From: Nocardiopsis sinuspersici
GTDB lineage: Bacteria; Actinomycetota; Actinomycetes; Streptosporangiales; Streptosporangiaceae
Direction: 5' to 3'
DNA: 64,000 bases
Assembly (NCBI GenBank): GCA_008638415.1
Contig: VWVT01000002.1
Coordinates: 523,251 to 587,250, forward strand
Part shown: positions 49,797 to 58,012 of the stretch, piece by piece
How the letters are laid out: each line of letters begins with the position of its first letter
How positions within the stretch are numbered: position 1 is the first letter of the stretch
Notes under the pieces: model-generated
The model's database searches: none
What the model saw: only the letters and a program-made list of their open reading frames with translations
What the model was told of the DNA's origin: nothing
Program-made: the position numbers and the translations under genes

Positions 49797-50567
49797 ATGC
49801 ACAAGGCAACCGCCGCCACGACCGCGTTGGCGCTTCCCATGGGACTGGTACTGGCCGCCGCTCCCGCGCAGGCCGACGTTCCCACCGGTGATACGACGGC
49901 CCTGCACGCCCAGATTCAGCCGTTAAACGAGCACGGGGCCGGGGGGACCAGCACCGTCGAACTCCGGGGCACGAGGGTGACGGTCCAGGTCCACGCGACC
50001 GGACTCGCACCGGGCCTTCCGCACGCGCAGCACCTCCACATCGGCGGGAAGGGCACGTGCCCGCCCGGACTGGACTCCGACGAGAACGGCGACGGGTTCG
50101 TCAGCACGACAGAGGGCATGCCCTTCTACGGCCCCGGGGCCGTGTCCCTGACCACCGAGGGCGACACCGGGTCCGAGCACAAGCTGGCCCTGGAGCGCAT
50201 GGCCGTGGCCGACGAGGACGGCAAGCTCGAGTACCAGCGCACCTTCGAGGTCGACGAGGACATCGCCGAGCGGATCGGCGACGGCGAGGCCGTGCTCGTC
50301 CAGCGCGGCATCGACACCGAGGGCGACAGGGAGTACGACTTCAACGGCGCGGGCAGGAGCGACCTCGACCAGGCGGTTCCGGCCGAGGCGACCCATCCCG
50401 CGTCCTGCGGCTCGTTCACGGCGGCCCCGGAGAGCGGCATGGACACCGGCCTCGGCGGCACCGCCGGCACTCCCACCGCCGCGCTGGTCGGCCTGGGCGC
50501 CGCCCTCGTCACGGTGGCGGGAGCCGTGGCCGTCGCCGGCCGCCAGCTGCTGCGCGCCCGGACGTGA
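49797..50567 (+). CDS. CHRD-domain surface protein, likely sortase substrate
   Basis: The 256-residue protein starts at ATG 49797 with GAGGAG upstream and has a signal peptide ('TALALPMGLVLAAAPAQA'). The mature part is CHRD-like, with a beta-rich 'TALHAQIQPLNEHGAGG' opening, 'HAQHLHIGGKGTCPP' and 'KLEYQRTFEVDEDIAERIG'. A C-terminal membrane helix ('AALVGLGAALVTVAGAVAVAG') and an Arg-rich tail form a cell-wall sorting signal, but no LPxTG is present; 'MDTGLGGTAG' sits at the expected place. The class F sortase gene begins 40 bases downstream, so the two likely form a substrate-enzyme pair. The ligand or role of the CHRD domain in bacteria is not established. Confidence 0.82.
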   Translation: MHKATAATTALALPMGLVLAAAPAQADVPTGDTTALHAQIQPLNEHGAGGTSTVELRGTRVTVQVHATGLAPGLPHAQHLHIGGKGTCPPGLDSDENGDGFVSTTEGMPFYGPGAVSLTTEGDTGSEHKLALERMAVADEDGKLEYQRTFEVDEDIAERIGDGEAVLVQRGIDTEGDREYDFNGAGRSDLDQAVPAEATHPASCGSFTAAPESGMDTGLGGTAGTPTAALVGLGAALVTVAGAVAVAGRQLLRART

Positions 50568-50607
50568 CCGTGGCCCCGGGCACCGGCTCCACCTCCGGGG
50601 AAGCGTG

Positions 50608-51225
50608 ATGGCCACCGCACGGCCCGAGTCGTCCCACGGCCGCCGGGTGATCTACTCGGCGGCCGCCCGGTTCGTCTCCTCCGTCGGGGTCCTGCTCATG
50701 GCCGCCGGCCTGTGGCAGGGCGGCGCGGCCTCGGGCTCCGCCGAGCCCGGGGCCGCGCCCGTCCTGGCACGCGCCCGGCCCGTCCGGCTCACCATCCCGG
50801 CGATCGACGTGGACGTCGCGGACCTCGTCGCCCTGGACGTGGACACCACCGGGACGCTGGAGGCCCCCGAGGACACCGACAGGGTCGGGTGGTACGAGTC
50901 GGGCCCCTGGCCCGGCCAGGCCGGACCCGCGGTACTGGGCGCGCACGTGGACTCCCTCAGCGGTCCGGCGGTCTTCTTCCGGCTGCGGGAGTTGGCCCCC
51001 GGCGACGAGGTGACCGTCGGGCGCGCCGACGGCAGCGAGGCCGTGTTCCACGTGTACGAGGTACGGGAGTACGACAAGGACGCCTTCCCCACGGAACGGG
51101 TCTACGGCTCCACGGGCAACCGGGCCGAGCTTCGGCTGGTGACCTGCGGCGGTGAGTTCGAGCGGGGCAGCGGCAGCTACACCGGCAACGTGGTCGTCTA
51201 CGCCAAGCTGGAGCCCCCGGTGTGA
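50608..51225 (+). CDS. Class F sortase
   Basis: The 205-residue protein starts at ATG 50608 (a GTG lies 3 bases earlier) with GGGGAAG upstream. It has an N-terminal anchor ('AARFVSSVGVLLMAAGLWQGG') and an extracellular sortase domain: 'PVRLTIPAIDVDVADLVALD', 'AVLGAHVDSLSGPAVFFRL' with the catalytic His, and 'ELRLVTCGGEF' with the catalytic Cys. The third residue, Arg, is not in its usual place near 'SYTGNVVVYAK'; the Arg of 'FERGSG' is the best candidate. It should join a surface protein to the wall or to a partner, most likely the CHRD protein encoded just upstream. Confidence 0.9.
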   Translation: MATARPESSHGRRVIYSAAARFVSSVGVLLMAAGLWQGGAASGSAEPGAAPVLARARPVRLTIPAIDVDVADLVALDVDTTGTLEAPEDTDRVGWYESGPWPGQAGPAVLGAHVDSLSGPAVFFRLRELAPGDEVTVGRADGSEAVFHVYEVREYDKDAFPTERVYGSTGNRAELRLVTCGGEFERGSGSYTGNVVVYAKLEPPV

Positions 51226-51370
51226 CCAGCCCCTTCCCGGCCCCTGGCCCGCGCGGCCCCGCCCGCCTGTGGCACAGTGTCGGCCATCGCGGCGGCGGCC
51301 GCGCACCCCGCCGGCACACGGGGCGGTGTCCCGGTCCGCCGCCGAAGCCGCGTACCCAGGGAGGAACCCC

Positions 51371-51667
51371 ATGGCGGTCTTCGCCATCACCTACACCTAC
51401 GCCGCCGACAGCGCAGCCGCGCGCGACGAGCACCGCCCCGCCCACCGGGAGTACCTGAACGGGCTCTCCGAGCAGGGCGCCAACCTGTGCTCGGGCCCCT
51501 TCGGCCCCGAGGAGGCCCCCGGCGCGCTCCTGCTCTTTCGCGCCGGCACCAGGGAGGAGGCCCTCGCCCTGACCGAGAAGGACCCCTTCCGCCTGCGGGG
51601 CCTGGTCAGCGAGGTCGGGGTCCACGAGTGGGTCCCGGTCCTGGGCCCGCTGGCCGAGCACTTCTGA
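51371..51667 (+). CDS. YCII-related protein
   Basis: The 98-residue protein starts at ATG 51371 behind GGGAGGA. It has the ferredoxin-like YCII pattern: a first strand 'VFAITYTYAADSAAARDEHR' with an Asp/His dyad, 'PAHREYLNGLSEQGANLCSG', and 'GALLLFRAGTREEALALTEK'. YCII proteins include chlorohydrolase-like enzymes and orphan small proteins; no substrate can be named. A hairpin shared with the convergent VOC gene follows the stop. Confidence 0.82.
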   Translation: MAVFAITYTYAADSAAARDEHRPAHREYLNGLSEQGANLCSGPFGPEEAPGALLLFRAGTREEALALTEKDPFRLRGLVSEVGVHEWVPVLGPLAEHF

Positions 51668-51690
51668 GCCGCCCGGACCCGCGCACCCGT

Positions 51691-51721
51691 GCCGGGGCCG
51701 GCCGCACCGACCGGCCCCGGC
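51691..51721. terminator. Bidirectional terminator hairpin
   Basis: GCCGGGGCCGG (51691-51701) and CCGGCCCCGGC (51711-51721) form a perfect 11-bp stem with a 9-base loop, exactly between the convergent YCII and VOC genes. Confidence 0.75.
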
Positions 51722-51727
51722 GCCCGT

Positions 51728-52156
51728 TCACCGCTCCGCCTCCGCGGCGAAGCCGTTGTCCCTCATCCACCGCGGATCGGGGGCGACCATCTGCAGGACC
51801 TCCACGTAGAGCCCCTCGGGCCCCGAGACCTGGAAGCGGCGCTGCCCCCAGGGTTCGCTGACCAGGGGCATGACCACCTCCACCCCCGCCTCGCGCAGAC
51901 GTCTCTCCTCCGCGTCCACGTCCGGTACCAGGAAGGCGATCAGCGACTCCGCCCGCCCGTTGCGCAGGACCTCGTGCGTGGACGGGTGGTCGCGCAGGAC
52001 GAAGTCGACGGACAGCTTGGGGTGGTCCTCGTGCTGGGTGTTGAGGTACCAGCCGAGGTCGATGCCGACCTCGAAGCCGAAGTGCTCGGTGAACCACGCG
52101 GCGCTGGCGCGCGGGTCGTCGCAGAGCACGGCCAGGCCCACGAGCTCGATGTTCAC
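51728..52156 (-). CDS. VOC-superfamily (glyoxalase/bleomycin-resistance fold) protein
   Basis: The 142-residue protein starts at ATG 52156 behind CTGGAGGAAG. It has the paired beta-alpha-beta-beta-beta modules of the vicinal oxygen chelate fold: 'LVGLAVLCDDPRASAAWFTE', 'LAVLCDDPRASAAWFTEHFGF', 'LIAFLVPDVDAEERRLREAG' and 'PEGLYVEVLQMV', where the late Glu is a usual metal ligand. It may be a dioxygenase, isomerase or a drug-binding protein. It diverges from the TetR gene across a strong inverted repeat, so its expression is probably controlled by that regulator and its ligand may be the regulator's inducer. Confidence 0.85.
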   Translation of the reverse strand: MNIELVGLAVLCDDPRASAAWFTEHFGFEVGIDLGWYLNTQHEDHPKLSVDFVLRDHPSTHEVLRNGRAESLIAFLVPDVDAEERRLREAGVEVVMPLVSEPWGQRRFQVSGPEGLYVEVLQMVAPDPRWMRDNGFAAEAER

Positions 52157-52174
52157 GCTTCCTCCAGGAGGTCG

Positions 52175-52218
52175 GTTTTACCACTTCGAGCAAAGTACTA
52201 CGCTTGGAGTGGTAAAAC
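52175..52218. promoter_or_regulatory. Operator between the VOC and TetR genes
   Basis: GTTTTACCACTTCGAGC (52175-52191) and GCTTGGAGTGGTAAAAC (52202-52218) are 17-base arms with two mismatches around a 10-base AT-rich centre. The repeat starts 19 bases before the VOC start and ends 43 bases before the TetR start. It is large enough to bind a TetR dimer pair and probably overlaps both promoters. Confidence 0.8.
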
Positions 52219-52260
52219 AAGCGTGTACTCCACGGACGACGCAAGAGGAGGCCAGGGGCC

Positions 52261-52857
52261 ATGCGGCAGAACCCCGAACGCAGGCGCGCACTACTGGACG
52301 CGGCCATCGACGTGCTCGCGGAGGAGGGCGCGCGCGGACTCACCTTCCGCGCGGTGGACACCCGCGCGGGGGTACCCGGAGGAACCGCGTCGAACTACTT
52401 CGCCAACCGCGCCGAACTCCTGCTCCAGGCGGGCGCGCACGTCCACGTACGCCTGACCCCCACCGAGGAGTTCACCGCGCGCTTCCTGGACGCGGAGCCC
52501 TCGCGCGAGCAGACCCGCCTGGGGATGCGCGACCTGCTGCGTCGGGTGGAGGCCGACCGCAACGCCTACCTCGCGCTGCTGGAGCTGCGGCTGGAGGCCA
52601 ACCGGCACCCGGGCATCCGCGAGGAGCTGACGCGCACCATCCGGGACACCCTGGAGGAGAACGTGAGCCACCACCTGGAGGGCGGCTTCCCCGGCGACCG
52701 GGGCACGGTGGTCACGCTCTACCTGGCGATGACCGGCCTGTTCGTGGAGCACCTGACCCTGCCCGAGGTGCTCGGCGACGACGGTCCGGACTCCCTGGTG
52801 GACCGGATGGTGCGCGTCATCGTCCCCGAGGGCCCGTCCTCGCCCGAGCTCCCCTGA
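52261..52857 (+). CDS. TetR/AcrR-family transcriptional regulator
   Basis: The 198-residue protein starts at ATG 52261. The N-terminal helix-turn-helix is clear: 'RRRALLDAAIDVLAEEGARG', then 'LTFRAVDTRAGVPGGTASNYFAN', with the recognition helix ending in 'SNYFANRAELL'. The C-terminal ligand domain is helical ('YLALLELRLEANRHPGIREE'). TetR proteins are usually repressors released by a small molecule. The large inverted repeat upstream shared with the VOC gene is the likely binding site, giving autoregulation and control of the VOC gene. Confidence 0.92.
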   Translation: MRQNPERRRALLDAAIDVLAEEGARGLTFRAVDTRAGVPGGTASNYFANRAELLLQAGAHVHVRLTPTEEFTARFLDAEPSREQTRLGMRDLLRRVEADRNAYLALLELRLEANRHPGIREELTRTIRDTLEENVSHHLEGGFPGDRGTVVTLYLAMTGLFVEHLTLPEVLGDDGPDSLVDRMVRVIVPEGPSSPELP

Positions 52858-52975
52858 TCCGTCCCCTCGGCGGGCGCCCCTCAGCGGCGCACCTCGGGTG
52901 GAGCCCTCGTGGGCGGAGGCCACCACGGGCGGAGGCCACCGCCCCTCCCGGCGGCGGCGCGGCCGGGCAGTGGAA

Positions 52976-53007
52976 ACGGGCCCCGCGTGCGAACACGCGG
53001 GGCCCGT
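52976..53007. terminator. Strong terminator between TetR and DUF1232 genes
   Basis: ACGGGCCCCGCGTG (52976-52989) pairs perfectly with CACGCGGGGCCCGT (52994-53007) around a CGAA tetraloop of the GNRA-like stable type. It lies between convergent genes and can serve both. Just upstream (52911-52939) a 15-base unit GGGCGGAGGCCACCA is nearly duplicated in tandem. Confidence 0.85.
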
Positions 53008-53117
53008 GGGCGTTCGGGTCCGTGGGCGGTCCAGGGCTCGCGCCGGTCGCGAGCGGACCGGGATCCGTGCGCGGCCCGGTCCGGAGCCGCCCGGCGGCGG
53101 CGCGGGGAACGGAGGGC

Positions 53118-53552
53118 TCAGCGCCTCTGCCGCGTGCCGCGACCGTCGTCGTGCGCGTACCCGTCCTGCCCGGGGACGCCGTCATCCCGGCCGGGCCGGT
53201 TGGCCTGCTGGAAGGCCTGCTGCGCCTCGTTCCGGCGCTCCCACCGGACGAAGCGCTCGCTCTCGCCGAGCGCCACGGTGGTCAGCCACACGGCGGCACC
53301 GACGTCGTCGGCCAGTCCGGGCAGCAGGAAGAGCAGTTCGGGAATGAAGTCGACCGGCGAGAGGATGTAGGCCACCAGCGCGAGCATCCCGAGCAGTTTG
53401 GCGGTGCTCAGTTCGGGGTAGCGTCCGCGCAGCTTGGCGCCGATCATTCGCGGGACCGCCCCGGCGCGCTTCCACACGGAGACGTCGCCGTCGGTGTTCT
53501 GGATGACCCGCCAGGCGGCGGCTCCGGCCGCGGCACGGTTTGCCTTGCGCAT
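53118..53552 (-). CDS. DUF1232 (YkvA-like) small membrane protein
   Basis: The 144-residue protein starts at ATG 53552 behind GAGGAGA. Residues about 45-95 are the DUF1232 core: 'LLGMLALVAYILSPVDFIPE' followed by 'LLFLLPGLADDVGAAVWLTT', a helical hairpin with the conserved S-P-x-D-x-I-P. The C-terminal tail is rich in Arg, Gln and Gly. YkvA-like proteins are widespread membrane proteins without a proven function. A long gene-poor region separates it from the Tad operon. Confidence 0.9.
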   Translation of the reverse strand: MRKANRAAAGAAAWRVIQNTDGDVSVWKRAGAVPRMIGAKLRGRYPELSTAKLLGMLALVAYILSPVDFIPELLFLLPGLADDVGAAVWLTTVALGESERFVRWERRNEAQQAFQQANRPGRDDGVPGQDGYAHDDGRGTRQRR

Positions 53553-54156
53553 CTCGGTCTCCTCAGGGGCGTGTGGCTTCTCAAGATATGACGCGAAACC
53601 TGTCTGATTCGTTCCCGCACGCCACCGCTCCAACCACGGACGGGCGTCATCCGTCGCCTCGCCGCGCCCGCACCGCCCGAGCGGCCGCTCCCCTTCCGGG
53701 GGGAGTCGTCCACAACCTGGCCTGGGGCACTGGTGGGACGGGGAGAGGAGAGGCATCCTTGGAGAGGGAAGGACGGGAGGTGCAAAACAGCCTCAGGAGA
53801 TCACCTGAAGCTCAAAACCCAACACAAAACACAAACAGCTCAAAAACGGTCACATACCAGTCTGTCCACGTGTTGGCCACATGCGGCCAGCCCCCGCGAC
53901 GGCTCCTCTGAGAGGCGGTGACGCACACGGACACGATCCGATCCCCTTCGGCCAGCACGGGAGCCCCACCACCCGAGTCACGCCCACCGACCCCGCGCTC
54001 CCCAACCCCTCCACCACCTCACACCTCGCCTCCGGGGGCGATGAACGCGAGACCTCCCGCGCTCAGCCACACATTCGTTACGATGCGTCCGAGTGGCACC
54101 TTCGCAAGACCGCTCAGCAGTCTCCCCCAGTGTGCAGAACCGATGGAGCTTGCCCA
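53553..54156. other. Long AT-rich control region before the Tad operon
   Basis: This 604-base spacer has no supported gene; a Flp pilin was looked for and not found. Bases 53779-53880 are unusually rich in A and C with little G (CAAAACACAAACAGC and similar), then TACGAT at 54080-54085 could be a -10. The sequence CAAAAACGGTCACA near 53832 resembles CAAAAACGGTTCACA at 49671 before the CHRD gene, perhaps by chance. Confidence 0.45.
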
Positions 54157-55257
54157 GTGTCCAGAGCCCTACCTCGGTCGGCGACGACCGTCGCCCTGTT
54201 GGCGGACATCCCCAGCACGGGCCACGTGGGCGAGGCCGGGGCCCGGCGGTTCGCGATGCGCGGAGAGGGCATCGGCGAACGCAGCGCCGCGTTCGTCGCC
54301 TTCGCCAGGGAGGAGACCGACGCGGGCCGCAAGGTCGTGGCCCTCTATCCCGCGTGGCGCTCCTCGGACGCCGAGCGGGCGGTCAACTTCGCCCGCGGCG
54401 CCATGCGCACCGACCACATCGCCGGGATCGGCGTCGACCTCTCGCCCCTGGCCCTGTCCCTCGTCGCCGACCAGCTCGCCTACCTCGCCCCCTACCTGCC
54501 GCCGGGGATGGTCGCCGCCCTGTGCGACGAGCTTCCACGGCACCTGCTCGCGGGAGCCTGGCTCAAGACGGTCTCCGGCCTGTCCACCATCCCCACCTCG
54601 ATGCGCCAGCACATGGGCTCCTACGCCCCGACGGTGTCCTTCCTCGCCTACTGCGCGCCCACCCGCCAGGTGGGACGCATGCGCCCGGCCGACGTCGCCG
54701 CCGCCCTCCCCTTCCGGCCCGTGCAACCGGTCCAGCTTCTGTGCTCCACACCCGACCCCGGCATCACCGGGATATTCGACGACAACCTCCCGCAGGCCAT
54801 CCAGCCGGTGGCGACCCGCACCCTGCCCGCACAGCCCCTGGGCCCCGAGTACTGGGGAACCGCCAAGTACGTGGAGTTCGTGGCGCTGAGCGCCCACCCC
54901 CAGGCCCTCGCCTACGCCGCCGGCTCCATCCGCGCCTCCGGCTGCTCCTGGTGCGGCGAGCCCGTGTCGGCCCGGTCCTGCCCCTTCTGCTCGGCCAACG
55001 CCGCCCGGGCCTCCAGCAGGCCCTCCACACCGCGGCCAGCGCCCCGACCCGCTCCCCCGCCCGCCAACGGACACGATCCGCACGGCGCCCCGCGTCCCCC
55101 CGGCGGCGCCCCGTCCCCGTCATCCCTCCCCGGACCCGCGCACCCTCCCCCCGCCGGGCCGGGGCACCCTCCCCCACCGCCCACCGACGGACCGGGGGGT
55201 CCGCCCCTTTCGAGCCTCGCCCCGCGCCCCGAGACACCCAGGACCTACTCCCGTTAG
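54157..55257 (+). CDS. Unknown protein heading the Tad pilus operon, with C-terminal zinc-ribbon and Pro-rich tail
   Basis: The 366-residue protein starts at GTG 54157 with GGAG nine bases upstream; GTG 54130 is a weaker choice. Residues about 1-265 form an alpha/beta domain ('RKVVALYPAWRSSDAERAVN', 'LSLVADQLAYLAPYLPPGM', 'YWGTAKYVEFVALSAHPQAL') with no motif I recognise. A zinc-ribbon follows: 'CSWCGEP' and 'SCPFC'. The last 90 residues are mostly Pro, Gly, Ala and Ser. It is 69 bases ahead of the CpaB gene on the same strand, so it probably belongs to the pilus operon. There is no signal peptide, suggesting a cytoplasmic accessory role. Confidence 0.7.
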   Translation: MSRALPRSATTVALLADIPSTGHVGEAGARRFAMRGEGIGERSAAFVAFAREETDAGRKVVALYPAWRSSDAERAVNFARGAMRTDHIAGIGVDLSPLALSLVADQLAYLAPYLPPGMVAALCDELPRHLLAGAWLKTVSGLSTIPTSMRQHMGSYAPTVSFLAYCAPTRQVGRMRPADVAAALPFRPVQPVQLLCSTPDPGITGIFDDNLPQAIQPVATRTLPAQPLGPEYWGTAKYVEFVALSAHPQALAYAAGSIRASGCSWCGEPVSARSCPFCSANAARASSRPSTPRPAPRPAPPPANGHDPHGAPRPPGGAPSPSSLPGPAHPPPAGPGHPPPPPTDGPGGPPLSSLAPRPETPRTYSR

Positions 55258-55326
55258 GGACCGCCACCGCGCCCCGGAAGCGAGCGGACGGCCCACGACG
55301 ACACTGGAAACGGAAAAGCAACCCCT

Positions 55327-56100
55327 ATGAACCCCCGTCAGCGACGCGGCGTCCTGCTCATGGTCGTTGCCGCTATCGGCGCCGTCGCCGTGTTCGCCTC
55401 CGTGTTCACCTACCTCAGCAGCCAGCAGGACCGCCTCGGCGGCTCCACCACGGTCCTGCGGCTGACCGAGGCCGTCGACGCCTACCAGCCCGTCGGAGAG
55501 GACTCCGTGGAGAGGGTCGAGGTGCCGAGCACGTACTTCGCCCCGGAGGTCTTCCTCACCGACCTGTCCGACGTCGAGACCCCCTCGGACCAGCAGCTCG
55601 TCGCCGCCTCCCACCTGGATGCGGGCGTGTACCTGCAGCACGGCATGGTGCAGCCCCAGCCCACCCTGACCGCCGGTGAGCGCGAGATCGCCATCATGGT
55701 CGACGCCGAGACCGGCGTGGCGGGCAAGGTGCACCGCGGGTCGTTCGTGGACATCTACGGCACCTTCCCGGCGCGCGACCACGGCGAGGCCTGCGCGGTG
55801 CGGATCATCACCGAGGTGGAGGTCCTCGGCATCGGCGAGCTGCGCACCCAGGAGGGCGAGGGCGGCGGTGTGTCCGGGGTGGTCCCGGTGACCTTCCGGC
55901 TGGACTCGGAGGCCGCGCTCCAGCTCGCCTACGCGGAGGACTTCTCCACCAAGCTGCGGCTGGCCCTGGTGAGCCCCGACGGCGGCGGCACGCCGGGAGA
56001 CACCGATTTCTGCAGCGGGGACTTCGACACCCTCGTCGAGGGCGGATCGCCCGACGAGGGTGAGACGACCAACGGGCGGCGTATGCCGCATGGGGGGTAA
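55327..56100 (+). CDS. cpaB: CpaB/RcpC-type Flp pilus assembly protein
   Basis: The 257-residue protein has an N-terminal membrane helix ('GVLLMVVAAIGAVAVFASVF') and a periplasm-side SAF-like region ('VLRLTEAVDAYQPVGEDSV', 'QLVAASHLDAGVYLQHGM'). An RcpC-like domain follows, with 'EIAIMVDAETGVAGKVHRGS' and 'VDIYGTFPARDHG'. CpaB proteins act outside the membrane in building the Tad pilus; in this Gram-positive setting there is no outer-membrane secretin. The gene is followed after 3 bases by the TadZ-like gene, indicating tight coupling. Confidence 0.85.
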   Translation: MNPRQRRGVLLMVVAAIGAVAVFASVFTYLSSQQDRLGGSTTVLRLTEAVDAYQPVGEDSVERVEVPSTYFAPEVFLTDLSDVETPSDQQLVAASHLDAGVYLQHGMVQPQPTLTAGEREIAIMVDAETGVAGKVHRGSFVDIYGTFPARDHGEACAVRIITEVEVLGIGELRTQEGEGGGVSGVVPVTFRLDSEAALQLAYAEDFSTKLRLALVSPDGGGTPGDTDFCSGDFDTLVEGGSPDEGETTNGRRMPHGG

Positions 56101-56103
56101 GCG

Positions 56104-57525
56104 TTGAACTTCCGTGTCCTGGCGGGCATGCCCACATCCGAGTCGGAGATGGTGCTCGCCGCGCGTTTCGAGGAGCTGGGCAGTGCCGACCTGGTGGCCT
56201 CCCGGCCCACCACGTCGGCACTGATCGACGCCGCCGGGGAGTTCCCCGAGGTCGACGTGGTCCTCATCCACCAGGACCTGGGGCCGGCCCCGGTGTTCGA
56301 CGCCATCCGCGACCTGTCCCACCGCCATCCGCAGCTGGCGATCCTGCTGGTCTCGCCCACGATGGACCCCGACACCTTCACCGGGGCCATGGAGGCCGGC
56401 GCGCGCGGGGTGATGCCCCACGACTCGGGCATCGCCGAACTGGAGACCCGTATCACCAAGGCCGCCGAGTGGTCGCGGACGCTGCGCCGCCACCTGGAGT
56501 CGGCCTCCCTGGACCTGCCCGCGTCGGGTGTGCGCGGCCGGATCGTGGCGATCAGCGGCGCCAAGGGGGGCGTGGGCACCACCACGTGCGCGGTACAGCT
56601 GGCGATGGTCGCGGCCGCCGCCGACCGGGTGGTGTGCCTGGTCGACCTGGACCTGCAGACCGGGGACCTGCCCGCGTTCCTCAACCTGCGGCACCGCCGC
56701 TCCATCAGCGACCTGGTGGAGGCCGGCGACGACATCACGCCCGGGATGCTCTCGGAGACCCTGTACGTGGATCCGCGCGGGCCGCACGTGCTGCTCGCCC
56801 CCGAGCACGGCGAACGCGGCGAGGACGTCGGCGCCCGCGCCATCCGGCGGATCCTGGGCACGCTGCGCTCCCGCTACGAGCTGGTGGTGGTGGACTGCGG
56901 GTCCACCATGAACGAGGCCACCGCGATGGCGGTGGAGCTGGCCGACAGCGCGATCGTCACCGTCACCCCGGACGTGCCCGCGATGCGCGGCGCCCAGCGG
57001 CTGATGGGCATGTGGGAGCGGCTGCAGGTGCGCTCGCACGAGGACGTGTACTCGCTGGTCACCCGGCACAGCCGCAAGAACGAGATCCAGCCGGACTTCC
57101 TCCAGCAGCTCCTGGGCACCCGGGTGCTGCGTACGCCGGTTCCGGCCGCCTACCGGGCGCTGGAGCCGGGGGAGAACAACGGCGACCCCACCAAGGTGAC
57201 CGACGAGGGGCTGCGCAAGGCCTTCGCGCGCCTGGCCGCGGAGCTGGACCTGCTGGACCCGCCCCCGGCGTCGGGGCAGGGCGGCAAGGGCGGCGCCTCC
57301 ACCCCGCCCGGCGGTCTGGGCGGTTTCGCCTCCCTCGCCGACCGGCGCGGCGCCAAGCCCTCCACCCGCGACGTGTCCGGCTTCCTGAACGCCTCGGGGC
57401 CCAACCCCTCCCACGTGGCGGGCAACGGCCACTCCCCGGTCCCGCCGCTGGGCCCGTCCCGCGGCGACCGCCCGGGGCCCGGCTCGCACGGGGGCGGAGG
57501 AGGTCTCGGTGGGTTCGGTGGCTGA
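56104..57525 (+). CDS. cpaE: TadZ/CpaE-type ParA-like ATPase of the pilus operon
   Basis: The 473-residue protein starts at TTG 56104, 3 bases after the CpaB stop, behind a G-run ribosome site. Residues 1-130 are a receiver-like domain ('DVVLIHQDLGPAPVFDAI', 'AGARGVMPHDSGIAELETR'). The MinD/ParA ATPase follows with a deviant Walker A 'AISGAKGGVGTTTCAVQLAM' near residue 151, 'CLVDLDLQTGDLPAFLNL', and 'YELVVVDCGSTMNEATAMA'. TadZ proteins place the pilus machine at its site in the cell. The last 90 residues are a Gly/Pro/Ser-rich tail absent from shorter relatives. The end overlaps the next start by 17 bases. Confidence 0.88.
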   Translation: MNFRVLAGMPTSESEMVLAARFEELGSADLVASRPTTSALIDAAGEFPEVDVVLIHQDLGPAPVFDAIRDLSHRHPQLAILLVSPTMDPDTFTGAMEAGARGVMPHDSGIAELETRITKAAEWSRTLRRHLESASLDLPASGVRGRIVAISGAKGGVGTTTCAVQLAMVAAAADRVVCLVDLDLQTGDLPAFLNLRHRRSISDLVEAGDDITPGMLSETLYVDPRGPHVLLAPEHGERGEDVGARAIRRILGTLRSRYELVVVDCGSTMNEATAMAVELADSAIVTVTPDVPAMRGAQRLMGMWERLQVRSHEDVYSLVTRHSRKNEIQPDFLQQLLGTRVLRTPVPAAYRALEPGENNGDPTKVTDEGLRKAFARLAAELDLLDPPPASGQGGKGGASTPPGGLGGFASLADRRGAKPSTRDVSGFLNASGPNPSHVAGNGHSPVPPLGPSRGDRPGPGSHGGGGGLGGFGG

Positions 57526-58012
57526 GTCCGGCCGCCGCCCGGCCCGGAGCGGCGCCGGCCGGTGGGGGGCCCGCGCCCACGGGGGCGTCCGTACGCGCCG
57601 CCGGGGCGGCCGGGGCGGTCCGTCCCACCGCCGTGGCGACCATGGCGGGGTCATCGTGGAGTTCGCCGCCACGGTGCCGTTCCTGATGCTGGCCCTGGCC
57701 CTGGTGTGGCAGGTCCTGCTGCTCGGCGTCACCGCCATGTACGCCTCGCACGGTGCCGCCGAGGCCGCACGCCAGGCCGCCGTGACCCCCGACGACATGG
57801 CGCGCGTGGACGAGGAGGCGCGCAAGCGGGTCCGGGCGCCCTGGGACGGCCGGGAGGCGATGACCGTGGAGGTCGTGGAGCGCGACGGCGCCCGCTTCGC
57901 GCAGGTGACCCTGGCCATGCCGGTCTTCCTGCCCGGGGCCTCCGGGCCGTGGGACGTCACCGGGGAGGCCAGGGTGGTCACCGAGGTGGAGCCCCGGGGG
58001 GTGACACCGTGA
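57509..58012 (+). CDS. TadE-like minor pilin/pseudopilin
   Basis: The 167-residue protein starts at GTG 57509, inside the end of the TadZ gene, with GGAGGAGG upstream. After 46 Arg/Gly-rich residues comes the TadE signature 'GGVIVEFAATVPFLMLALAL' in which the Glu follows the likely prepilin cleavage site, then a helix ('WQVLLLGVTAMYASHGAAEA') and a beta-rich C-terminus. TadE proteins are membrane-inserted pseudopilins. The N-terminal leader is longer than typical. The stop shares bases with the next GTG. Confidence 0.82.
   Translation: MGSVAESGRRPARSGAGRWGARAHGGVRTRRRGGRGGPSHRRGDHGGVIVEFAATVPFLMLALALVWQVLLLGVTAMYASHGAAEAARQAAVTPDDMARVDEEARKRVRAPWDGREAMTVEVVERDGARFAQVTLAMPVFLPGASGPWDVTGEARVVTEVEPRGVTP

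Noticed and set aside
53832-53846. Shared regulatory element CAAAAACGGT(T)CACA before the CHRD gene and the Tad region
   Set aside because: Two short matches in AT-rich spacers could be chance; there is no symmetry and no third copy.
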